DNA of 64,000 bases from Limnoperna fortunei (lineage: Eukaryota; Mollusca; Bivalvia; Mytilida; Modiolidae). Below the pieces are notes generated by a model. The model was not told the DNA's origin and did no database searches. It saw only the letters and a list, made by a program, of their open reading frames with translations. The stretch spans positions 88,301,756 to 88,365,755 of the forward strand of contig OX104112.1 in assembly GCA_944474755.1 (NCBI GenBank), read 5' to 3'. The first letter of the stretch is position 1. Each line of letters starts with the position of its first letter. Both the position numbers and the translations under genes were made by a program. Below are positions 47,887-58,418 of the stretch, piece by piece.

Positions 47887-48557
47887 TAGTAACTGAATGA
47901 ATATCATGTCTTAATTATCAACTAAGCTTGTTTGGAATTAAGTAGCAATAAGAAATTATACATTATTTTTATGAAATTTATAACACCTTATAATTAGCTA
48001 TTAATTGTTCGCACAATATTCAGAGTAGAGTGTGCCATAAAGTCAACAGGGTTTTATTCTTTACATTTCTAGCATTTAAAAAAATGGAATTTTAACTTTG
48101 CTTGTCTGCCAGGTTTTAATATAATTTTAGTTGTTGAATTTTAATGTACAAATTTAAATACTCTGTAAATTATACATTGTAATCACCTGCCATTGTTTGT
48201 TAAGCAGGGGAACATAGTTAGATATCCATGACACTGTATATTAATTTTATCTGTATTTTTTCATGTTGCAAGTTTTTTTTTATATTTTATATAACATAAA
48301 AATATTACATATCTTAAAAATTTTATATAAAATTTATGTACATTGTTTTATACAATTTTTTCCATAGCGATAGATTTATAATATGTATATACATCATGGA
48401 ACTTCCATCACTAATGTAGCCTCATATTAAACTTTAAAAAATTGTTTAGTATTTATTTTATTAGCTCACTTGACATCTTGGGACTGTGACAGATTGGCCT
48501 CGATTCTTAGCCAATCCCATCTGATACTAGGTGGAGCAACACTGGGGTTATTAGTAT
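47850..48557 (+). other. 3' UTR and downstream flank of the Ig gene
   Basis: About 700 bp of AT-rich sequence with many TTTTAT/ATATAA runs and no coding potential. It separates the stop codon from the start of the large minisatellite block. The UTR end cannot be fixed from sequence alone. Confidence 0.5.
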
Positions 48558-49967
48558 ATGTCTGCCTGTTAGACTGTAACCACAGTTTACTACAATCGTC
48601 AGTTTTCTGTCTAACTGTTAGACTGTAACCACAGTTTACTACAATTGCCAGTTTTCTGTCTGACTGTTAGACTGTAACCACAGTTTACTTCAATCTTCAG
48701 TTTTCTGTCTGACTGTTAGACTGTAACCACAGTTTACTACAATTGCCAGTTTTCTGTCTGACTGTTAGACTGTAACCACAGTTTACTACAATTGCCAGTT
48801 TTCTGTCTGACTGTTAGACTGTAACCACAGTTTACTACAATTGTCAGTTTTCTGTCTGCCTGTTAGACTGTAACCACAGTTTACTACAATCGACAGTTTT
48901 CTGTCTGACTGTTAGACTGTAACCACAGTTTACTACAATCGTCAGTTTTCTGTCTGACTGTTAGATTCTAACCACAGTTTACTTCAATTGCCAGTTTTCT
49001 GTCTGACTGTTAGACTGTAACCACAGTTTACTACAATTGTCAGTTTTCTGTCTGACTGTTAGACTGTAACCACAGTTTACTACAATTGTCAGTTTTCTGT
49101 CTGCCTGTTAGACTGTAACCACAGTTTACTACAATCGACAGTTTTCTGTCTGACTGTTAGACTGTAACCACAGTTTACTACAATTGCCAGTTTTCTGTCT
49201 GACTGTTAGACTATAACCACAGTTTACTACAATTGCCAGTTTTCTGTCTGACTGTTAGACTGTAACCACAGTTTACTACAATTGTCAGTTTTCTGTCTGC
49301 CTGTTAGACTGTAACCACAGTTTACTACAATCGACAGTTTTCTGTCTGACTGTTAGACTGTAACCACAGTTTACTACAATCGTCAGTTTTCTGTCTGACT
49401 GTTAGATTCTAACCACAGTTTACTTCAATTGCCAGTTTTCTGTCTGACTGTTAGACTGTAACCACAGTTTACTACAATTGCCAGTTTTCTGTCTGACTGT
49501 TAGACTGTAACCACAGTTTACTACAATCGTCAGTTTTCTGTCTGACTGTTAGACTGTAACCACAGTTTACTACAATTGCCAGTTTTCTGTCTGACTGTTA
49601 GACTGTAACCACAGTTTACTACAATTGTCAGTTTTTTGTCTGATTGTTAGACTGTAACCACAGTTTACTACAATTGCCAGTTTTCTGTCTGACTGTTAGA
49701 CTGTAAACCACAGTTTACTACAATTGCCAGTTTCTGTCTGACCACAGTTTACTACAATTGTCAGTTTTTTGTCTGATTGTTAGACTGTAACCACAGTTTA
49801 CTACAATTGCCAGTTTTCTGTCTGACTGTTAGACTGTAACCACAGTTTACTACAATTGCCAGTTTTCTGTCTGACTGTTAGACTGTAACCACAGTTTACT
49901 ACAAATGCCAGTTTTCTGTCTGAGTGTTATACTGTAACCACAGTTTACTTCAATTGCCAGTTTTCTG
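48558..49967 (+). repeat. 49-bp minisatellite array 2, about 29 units
   Basis: Same unit as array 1. Variant positions (attgcc, attgtc, cgtcag, cgacag; tgactg, tgcctg) recur in ordered groups: the tgcctg variant reappears after five and then four units, a local higher-order pattern. The last 11 or so units match array 1 unit for unit. There is no coding frame. Confidence 0.94.
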
Positions 49968-51232
49968 TCTGTTACATTGGTTGTCAAATAGAGTCTCCCT
50001 AGAAAGTTACATTGGTTGTCAAATAGAGTCTTCATAGAAAGTTACATTGGTTGTCAAATAGAGTCTCCCTAGAAAGTTAAATTGGTTGTCAAATAAAGTC
50101 TTCATAGAAAGTTACATTGGTTGTCAAATAAATTCTCCATAGAAAGTTACATTGGTAGTCAAAATAAATTCTCCATAGAAAGTTACGTTGGTTGTCAAAA
50201 TAAAGTCTCCATAGAAAGTTACATTGGTTGTCAAATAGAGTCTCCATAGAAAGTTAGATTGGTTGTCAAATAAAGTCTCCATAGAAAGTTACATTGGTTG
50301 TCAAATAAAGTATATACAACGTACAATTCGTTGTCTAATAAAGTCTCCATAGAAAGTTACAGTGGTTGTCAAATAGAGTCTCCATAGAAAGTTACATTGG
50401 TTGTCAAATAAATTCTCCATAGAAAGTTACATTAGTTGTCAAATAAAGTCTCCATAGAAAGTTACATTGGTTGTCAAATAAATTCTCCATAGAAAGTTAC
50501 GTTGGTTGTCAAATAAAGTCTCCATAGAAAGTTACATTGGTTGTCAAATAAAGTCTCCATAGAAAGTTACATTGGTTGTCAAATAAAGTCTCCATAGAAA
50601 GTTACATTGGTAGTCAAAATAAATTCTCCATAGAAAGTTACATTGTTTGTCAAATAGAGTCTCCATAGAAAGTTACATTGGCTGTCAAATAGAGTCTCCA
50701 TAGAAAGTTACATTGGTAGTCAAATAAAGTCTCCATAGAAAGTTACATTGGCTGTCAAATAGAGTCTCCATAGAAAGTTACATTGGTTGTCAAATAGAGT
50801 CTCCCTAGAAAGTTACATTGGTTGTCAAATAGAGTCTCCCTAGAAAGTTACATTGGTTGTCAAATAAAGTCTCCATAGAAAGTTACATTGGCTGTCAAAT
50901 AGAGTCTCCATAGAAAGTTACATTGGTTGTCAAATAGAGTCTCCATAGAAAGTTACATTGGTTGTCAAAATAAAGTCGCCATAGAAAGTTACATTGGTTG
51001 TCAAATAAAGTCTCCATATAAAGTTACATTGGTTGTCAAATAAAGTCTCCATAGAAAGTTACATTGGTAGTCAAATAACGTCTACCTGCAAAGGTACATT
51101 GGTTGTCAAATAAAGTCAATACAACATTACGTTGGTGTCAAAAAACTTTCCCTAAAAAGTTACATTGGTTGTCAAATAAAGTCACCCTACAAAGATACAT
51201 TGGTTGTTAAAGAAAGTCTCCCTGCAAAGTTT
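49968..51232 (+). repeat. 35-bp minisatellite array 3, about 36 units
   Basis: Unit: gttacattggttgtcaaata then aagtctccatagaaa. It abuts array 2 directly, sharing the junction ctgtctgttacattgg. Copies are uniform in the middle and degrade towards the right end (cgtctacctgcaaagg, aaagatacattgg), as expected when homogenisation is weaker at the edge. Confidence 0.94.
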
Positions 51233-53477
51233 ATAATATTGGTGCTAATCTAAACTCCAAGAAGATGGCTGAATTACTCTGGATACTGTACAGCCATATG
51301 AAAATATATAAAATAAAATACCTTCTCATTAATAGAAGTAATTACAAAGGTTAAAAAGTCACACGGTATTTTATTATATGTGTACAGTTTATGGAATCAA
51401 GTGCGATTCCAGTTGTAGCTTACTCGTGGGTCCATTATTTGTCATTATACTTTAACTTGACTTGGGGAGTTTTTTACATCCTACACTGCCTTAATGCCCT
51501 TGGTCGGACGGATCTTTGACATTGTAATAAGTTATACAATATCCTGATTGGATGACATCTGTACTTGGGAAATGGGATACAGAAATCCATTTTATCGGTG
51601 TTAAAATCATAACAAATATCTTCACTATATTCAGGACGAGAACAAGTTAACAAACAACAAACCAACGGAAAAAAGTGTGGTATAAGACATAGGGAGCACA
51701 CTTTTTGACTGCCACAGGAAAGTATATGGAGTAGTGGGTAGGAGTGAAGAAGTTAGACCTTTGTAGCTGCTATGAGAGAGAGTCGTATCTTTTTCGAAAT
51801 CTACAAAATGGGTCTTCATCGCGCAATGAGCGTGGCACTCTACAACACATTTCATACTACGGTTCACAGCCAGGCTTTCAGTATTGTGACCTGACAACTC
51901 CCCCACCCCACCCCCCAACGAGAGGGTCTCCCCTATCCGCCACAAAAGGGACGCGCTGAGGTGCTCTTTGGGTCGAGCACTGGGAACCTCCCAGTATGTT
52001 CCCAGGTTTCCTGTTTGAACTTAAATTGTTGAAAGAGCAAAAAATATGATTTCGTTTAGAGAGTAAATGTAAATGTATATATGTCAGGTTGACATTTACA
52101 CACGTCTCTCAATACAGTAAATGCGTGATTGTCCGTTAGTGAAAAATCCCCTGTTGTTAGTATGAACAGATGGCTACGTAACAACTTATACATGTATGTC
52201 ATAAAGGTATTTATTTATATAAAATGTGACTTTACAACCGTTAAAGTACGATCAATTATTAACTTATAACGATTTAAATATTTAAGCCTGTTGTTAAGGT
52301 GTGATGTTTAAAGATATTTCCGGGTGATTCGCTACAAACTGTAGCTGTTCTATACTGATGTAGATTTTTGAACCCCGTCAACCAGATCACTAATTTTTAA
52401 TATAATATATTAAAACATACTGGAAAATGTTCAGTTTTAGATGCTCTATATGGGAGGTCTTTGTACCTGCAGAAAACACCTTGGTTTCTGTGTGAGTCCA
52501 TATGACAGTAAATAGAGGACGTTCTGGAAACAGAAATAAGTAAACTTACGCCGTTTTCATACGTGAATGACATTCATTATTTTCTGTTATTAATATTATT
52601 ACTATAATTATAAATACTTCCTCTCTATACCCAGCATCATTTTTATCTACGTAATCAATATTAAACGAAACTCTGCGTTAATTATTGTGACGATTTGCGC
52701 GACTAACGATAGTATATTTAACGATGCGAACATGTGCACAATCTAGACCCTCAAACGTATCGATGTTTAATTTTTAGTTTGATTCACGTTATACATGGTA
52801 TATGGATAAGGAGAGACGATACGATAGCCCTCGAGTGTTTGCTTATGATAAAAAATACTGTGGATCTATACATCTGTATGCGTTGTATTGTTCTTCACAT
52901 GTCCGGTGTTAGACAAGGTGTCGTAAATTAACAAAGTCAACATGTTTACAGTAGTACTAACTCGAATTCAATGACAATTTATGGGGATTAAACGATAACA
53001 TTTTACTTCTAACATATTTGTTACTCAATTACTGCTTCGAACGGTAAGGACTTGTGACTTTAATTACGGCTATTGAAACAAGGAAATTTCTAAGCATTCA
53101 AGTTTTCAAACATTGGAATTGCTGTGCGTGTTGAAGTATATACTGAACGACAGTAGTTTTTTCTTTCGAAAGTAAAAATTTCATTTGAAAACATATTTAC
53201 ATGTTTCCTGTGATTTATTTTGATAAGAGATTGATATCTAACAACAAACGTTCAATAAATGGATTCTAATTGCATTTGACAAGAGCTAACTTGGGTAAAG
53301 TTTACATTACCAACAAAAGAAGGGGATATATTGCTAACTTATAATCGCCATCAAAATCAATCAGTTTTAAATCCTTACGATAACAATTTTAAAATAAGTT
53401 CGTGACACACCTGATCCTCGAGTTTTTCACGTTAAAACGATACGAATTTTGAACGAATTACAATTTGTAGTGTAATA
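51233..53477. other. Intergenic region before the SSNA1-like gene
   Basis: It holds one dispersed repeat copy (51690-51990). The remaining sequence has a mixed base composition, less AT-rich than the introns upstream. No other gene is recognised; open frames at 51474-51959 on both strands and 52734-52931 (+) lack domains. The promoter of the SSNA1-like gene should lie in the right part, but I see no definite TATA or initiator element. Confidence 0.5.
51690..51990 (+). repeat. Dispersed repeat, copy 1 (left of SSNA1-like gene)
   Basis: Blocks ggagcacactttttgactgccac, agctgctatga, gccaggctttcagtatt, cccctatccgcc and ggtcgagcactgggaac occur here in order. The same ordered blocks, diverged, occur at 54741-54940 in the same orientation. 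Non-coding, class unknown. Confidence 0.65.
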
Positions 53478-53969
53478 ATGTCGGGTAAGAAGAAAGTCGT
53501 AAAAGTTAAACCTGATGCAACATTACAGAGATACAATGTAGAGCTACTGCGATGCATCGATGAAATGCGGTATAAACGAGACGAACTTCACAGGGATATA
53601 TTCGGTTTAACAGAGGAGCAAAAGAAAATTGAATCTGATCTTGGACTATTGACGCAAAAGCTTGCCGAATTGAATGAAAGTCTTTGTCGTAAGTGTAAAG
53701 AACAAGCCGAATGTGATGCGCTAATCATTGAATACGATTCTGCCTTCCAGAAACTTGTACTTGGATCAGAAAATTTACTTGGGAGCATGCGGAGGGCAGT
53801 GGAAGCTGTAGCACCGGAACTGCTTAGTGCGAGACGAGAAACGCCATTGACATTACGGAAGTCCAGATCGCCATCGCGACAGACGACAAGTACACGAGCC
53901 TCTCTGAGCAAATCACAAACGCAAATATCTATGCCATTGTCTTCTCGTGTTTCTAGTAGTGATTTGTGA
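53478..53969 (+). CDS. SSNA1: SSNA1 (NA14/DIP13) homologue, single exon
   Basis: 163 residues. Residues about 15-105 form one long coiled coil beginning LQRYNVELLRCIDEM, with later conserved blocks LTQKLAELNESL and LGSENLL. This is the pattern of SSNA1, a small protein that self-assembles into fibrils, binds and remodels microtubules, and locates to centrioles, basal bodies and cilia. Family members are usually about 105-120 residues; here a basic start (SGKKKVVKVK) and a C-terminal stretch of some 55 residues rich in Ser, Thr and Arg (KSRSPSRQTTSTR) are extra. The ATG at 53478 is the first in frame and the whole frame is uninterrupted. No intron is needed, so this may be an intronless gene or a retrocopy that kept its frame. 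Confidence 0.85.
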   Translation: MSGKKKVVKVKPDATLQRYNVELLRCIDEMRYKRDELHRDIFGLTEEQKKIESDLGLLTQKLAELNESLCRKCKEQAECDALIIEYDSAFQKLVLGSENLLGSMRRAVEAVAPELLSARRETPLTLRKSRSPSRQTTSTRASLSKSQTQISMPLSSRVSSSDL

Positions 53970-54740
53970 AAATGTATATGATCAGGTACATAGTAACACT
54001 GGTGATATATTGTTTTATGTACTGTGGGTTGTTGTTAGTTTATTTGAAATTGTTTATTCTGGGTTGATAAGGACGGATTAACATAAGAATTCAATATGTT
54101 TTAATAAAGATACTTTATACGAAATCAACTACACTTCGTTTGTAGGAATATACACTAGAGGATTTTTTTTAAATTAAAAATAGTCTACCAAAGTATAAAC
54201 ACAACTTTAAGCGAACTGTATAATGATTTGCGTGTCAAATGCATAAGTGTGGGGGTCGTGATGCATAATTGTGTGTTTTTGTGATTTGTGTTTTTGGGCT
54301 TTATTTAACGCGATTCGCGAAAAGCGTAAGATATAGCTAAGGGACCTGTTATAGTATATAATTTTTATTTTCTGTCAATCACGACCAAGCCCCAGAGAAG
54401 AACGCATTGGACTGTCCACAAATTTCTACTACATCGTGAAAGGTCAAAACCGAATTACTTGAATACTCGAAGGGAACAATGAAACCCTTGGAAACAACTG
54501 GTACACGTTATCCTATTTGGTATGTAGGGATGGAGTCACGTGGGTGGAGTACACCTCGTCTTATTTGCTGGATCTGTTTGCTGTTTACCGTGAATGGTTC
54601 AAATACAAAAAAACAAACAATAAAAGATCATTGTACAAATTGAATATTTGTTTAACGAGCGAGCAGTATTTCGGTAATATTCTGGATAATTTGTCAACAT
54701 ACAATTAATCAACAAGAAAATTAAAGGGATGGTCCAACGG
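53970..54740 (+). other. 3' flank of the SSNA1-like gene
   Basis: AATAAA at 54103-54108 lies 134 bp after the stop codon, a normal distance for a polyadenylation signal. No oligo-A tract follows it, which gives no support to a recent retrocopy. The rest, up to 54740, shows no gene. Confidence 0.6.
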
Positions 54741-54940
54741 GGAACACATTTTTTACTGCCACTTAAAAAGTATAGAGTATATATGAAGCAGCTATAACGA
54801 ATCTACTATTTTTTAATATACAGAAAGGGTTTGTTATCGTTTAGGAAGCGTTGAACCCACCTAAAATGTCACTACAACCAGGCTCTTGGTATTTCCAACA
54901 AAAGAGCTCCCCCTATCGGCGCGGGTCGAGCACTGGGAAC
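54741..54940 (+). repeat. Dispersed repeat, copy 2 (right of SSNA1-like gene)
   Basis: It contains ggaacacattttttactgccac, agcagctataa, accaggctcttggtatt, ccccctatcggc and gggtcgagcactgggaac, matching copy 1 at 51690-51990 in order and orientation, but shorter and diverged. Confidence 0.65.
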
Positions 54941-55217
54941 TAGACAAATGAAAATAGGTTAACTATAGTTAAAAGCTATTGGTGTTAAATTCTATATAAA
55001 CTGCACTTAAAATCCCAGCACGAACGTCCCGGTTTTGAGTAGTTATCACTTGAAGAATGTCGAGGAAGTATAGATTTAAGATTTTATTGAAGTTTGCATG
55101 TAAATTTATGATATTTGTATATTGTGATTTCGTTTATACATTGATATCTTTAAACCGTGCACTCTATAACGTTAATTGGTATACTTAGAGAGGCGACTAG
55201 ATGGTCATCCTCACAAG

Positions 55218-55333
55218 TCAGGGTTTCTGTGTCCACATGTGTCCACAAAACCCTGACAAACTTAGCTAGGGAATTCCCGGGCTAGAAATCACTATTTTGA
55301 TTGGCTACATCATACCATTAATGTAGCCAATCA
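55218..55333. repeat. Two small hairpins
   Basis: tcagggttt at 55218 pairs with aaaccctga ending at 55256, around a loop with gtgtccacatgtgtcc. TGATTGGCTACAT at 55298-55310 pairs exactly with ATGTAGCCAATCA at 55321-55333. Possibly ends of decayed inverted-repeat elements. Between 54941 and 56301 nothing else is recognised. Confidence 0.55.
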
Positions 55334-56301
55334 AATGCTCGTTTTCGTCCACGACTTGGTTAGGGGATATCCCTATGTCGTTGTAAATAAACCAAACGGT
55401 TGTGTTGCGTAGGCCATGTGAAAATCAGTGTATTTTGTACAGTAGTGTTAATAATTTGATATTACCGCGTTATGTATTAGTTGCGTTACGTTTTTTTCAC
55501 ACTCAAGAATGAGTAAGAATGACTACTGCTAAATACTTGCTTCTTTCAAGCCATTTCATAAGTTTATATTTTGAAGGACTGACGTTATTTGTTTTCTACC
55601 ATGGAAAATTCCACTTTAAAAGCTTTCTAACACATCTAAACAATATACATAAGAGACGGATAATTCGTGCGATCAAGACCCAAGTGTTCTAGTTATACTG
55701 AACTAACGCGCTTGTTCTACCCAATCTATTTTCCACTATTGTTTTGGGTAAGGGCGCCACTGAAAAACAAAACGCGTAGTAAATTCTATTAACCTCGTAA
55801 TCTTTTATGATATTTGAAAATATAAAAAAACACTGGAAACTCTTTTTTGTAAGTCAAATCCATAACTCCATTGATGAGTTTTTCCTCGCTGGTTGTTTGT
55901 TTAAATATCTACAACACTGGTAAAACAAACATGACCGGAACATGCGCATTTCTGAAAACCTGACATACTTGCACATTTTAGCGTAAATCAATGTGTTTTG
56001 TTGAAACGGATAAAACGTGCCATTTAAGTAAAAGCCAGTTAGATTAACCCTTTTTGATACTTAAGAATATCATTCAGATATGGTATCACCTTAGTTAATT
56101 ATTCTAATATATCAAAGTGAGTCGGTGTAAAAAAAAGATCAAGAAAATCAGAAAATGGAAATGTGTTCGATTTATTGGTCGAGCTATAGACACGAGAAGA
56201 AGAAACCGCAGCATGCTCTCTTAACAACACAAGTCAACTTACTCGGGCAAATAACATTACTATGGCATGTGAAAGCAGCCACAGAAACTGGCGACAAAAT
56301 A

Positions 56302-57416
56302 TGGCACGCCGTTCTCGTCAAAAGTATGGTTCAAAATATCATCACAAATTACACACTCAAAATTTCAAATTACACACTCAAAATTAAAAATATGCACTCA
56401 AAATTTTAAATTTTGCACTCAAAATTAAAATATGCACTCAAAATTTTACGAAAACACACTCAAAAGATAGATTGAAACTACACACTCAAAATTTTAATTC
56501 GTGCACTCAAAACTGAAAATTACGCACTCAAATTTGTGCGCATTGTTTTCGCGCAAAACTCGTAAATATTCATAAAGATATAAATAAATAAAATTTCATC
56601 TGGATAGTTTTTTGAGTTTAAAGCGAACCGGAAGTGCTGATATCCAAATGTCACGGGCAATCCACGACACAGAAGATTTGCTCGAGTTTTTTTCAATCCT
56701 TGTTGCACGTGTAAGAAAAAAACAATACATCTTTTACACCCCTTAACACGAGACAACAACGCTTTAGAACATACTGTTCGAAAGCTTTCAAGCTGTATGG
56801 AAGTGTTTTATGTATGGCTACAAGAGTTTCTGTTGAAATTCAATTATATCAGAAACTAGAACGAATTTATACTCTTTCATTCAATCCGCATGATATAGCT
56901 TTAAATCACCCATTTTGATAAACCCGTTGATAAAACTATTTGTTTTACCATAAAACATAATTCAATAATGGAATAAATCACAATTTATAGTTATAAGTCT
57001 GAGATACAGGGCCGAGGGTATGAGGTAAAAAAAATAAAAAAATGTTTCGTCTGTTTCGTTCGTTGCTTTACAGGGACCCGTTTCAAGCTTAAAAAACCAG
57101 GATTGAAATATTCAAATCAATTTAATGAATATTTATAAGTCATGCGTAAAAAAGGTGCGCACAATTTTGAGTGTATATTTTTCTGTTTGAGTGCGTAATT
57201 TTCAGTTTTGAGTGCATTAATTAAAATTTTGAGTGTGTAATTTTAATCTACCTTATGAGTGTGTATTCGTAAAATTTTGAGTGCATATTTTAATTTTGAG
57301 TGCGAAATTTAAAATTTTGAATGCATATTTTTAATTTTGAGTGTGTACTTTGAAATTTTGAGTGTGTAATTTGTGATGATATTTTGAACCATACTTTTGA
57401 CGAGAACGGCGTGCCA
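56302..57416. mobile_element. Inverted-repeat element with arms of about 250 bp built from ACACTCAAAATT units
   Basis: Left end TGGCACGCCGTTCTCGTC at 56302, right end its inverse ending at 57416, each bordered by TA (56300-56301, 57417-57418). Each arm of about 250 bp contains roughly nine copies of a short motif, (A/G)C(A/G)CACTCAAAATT at the left and AATTTTGAGTG(T/C) at the right. The interior of about 600 bp is non-coding. It resembles foldback elements that carry tandem repeats in their termini. Confidence 0.85.
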
Positions 57417-57459
57417 TAACAAAAGCCCCACAATTGATTTTTACACACACACAAAAGTA

Positions 57460-58166
57460 TGGAACGCCAAATTAACATATATTCAATTAATTGTACCTAT
57501 CTTCAAATAATTGAAGATATCTTCAATTGAATTATACCTATCTTCAATTCAATTATAGATATCTTCAATTCAATTGTACCTAGGTACAATTCAATTGTAC
57601 CTAGGTACAATTCAGCACAATTAAAGATATCTTCAATTCAATTGTACCTATCTTCAATTCAATTAAACATATCTTCAATTGAATTGAACCTATCTTCAAT
57701 CGAATTGAACCTATCTTCAAATGAATTAAACCTATCTTCAATTGAATTTTACTCATTTGTATAATTGAATTGAAGATATCTATAATTGAATTGAAGATAG
57801 GTATAATTCAATTGAAGATAGGTGTAATTGAATTGAAGATATCTTCAAATGAATTGAAGATATCTCCAAATGAATTATGGAGATGTTGGAATTAGACCTA
57901 TCTTCAAGTGAATTAAAGATATCTTCAATTCAATTGAAGATAGGTACAATTGAATTATACCTAGGTGCAATTAAATTGCACCTAGGTATAATTCATTTGA
58001 AGATAGGTTCAATTGATATGAAGATATCTTTAATTATTTGAAGATAGGTACAATTGAATTGAAGATATCTTCAATTTATTTGAAGATATCTTCAAATGAT
58101 TGAAGATATCTTCAATTATTTGAAGATAGGTACAATTAATTGAATATATGTTAATTTGGCGTTCCA
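57460..58166. mobile_element. Inverted-repeat element filled with AATTGAAGATATCTTCAATT-type palindromes
   Basis: Left end TGGAACGCCAAATTAACATA at 57460, right end its exact inverse ending at 58166, with TA on both sides (57458-57459, 58167-58168). The terminal inverse match extends at least 38 bp. The interior is a dense mosaic of caattgaattgaagatatct and cctaggtacaattcaattg, each nearly self-complementary. It has no coding capacity. The terminal TGGAACGCC resembles the TGGCACGCC of the neighbouring element. Confidence 0.88.
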
Positions 58167-58281
58167 TACAAAAGTGTATGGGAAAAAACTGTTATTTTCA
58201 TTTAAGAGTCATTGGCACCCGCTATACAATTGAAATAATATGTCACAAAACAATTCAATTGTCTGGCGGTGAACAATATAT

Positions 58282-58418
58282 GTTATTCCGGTCTTAGACA
58301 GGGTATATAATGTCACATTCACGGCTTAGGATTTATATTCCATGAGCCGAAGGCGAATGGAATATACGTCCTAAGCCGTGAATGTGACATTATATACCCT
58401 GTCTAAGACCGGAATAAC
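58282..58418. mobile_element. 137-bp near-perfect hairpin
   Basis: The left arm, gttattccggtcttagacag onward for 62 bp, is matched in inverse by the right arm ending ctgtctaagaccggaataac, with two mismatches near the loop (gatttat against gacgtat). The loop has GAGCCGAAGGCGA, similar to the GAGCCGCTAGGCGA loop of the hairpin at 44784-44927. Confidence 0.9.

Noticed and set aside
49850..50035. Minus-strand open frame with repeated residues
   Set aside because: Produced by the 49-bp and 35-bp arrays; no independent evidence of coding.
48558..51232. CRISPR-like regular repeats
   Set aside because: Units are directly adjacent without unique spacers and the context is an animal genome; these are minisatellites.
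51474..51959. Overlapping open frames on both strands
   Set aside because: They lie in and around dispersed repeat copy 1, lack domains, and are not kept open in copy 2.
56155..56409. Plus-strand open frame of 84 codons
   Set aside because: Its second half is translated from the ACACTCAAAATT terminal repeat of a foldback element, and it has no domain.
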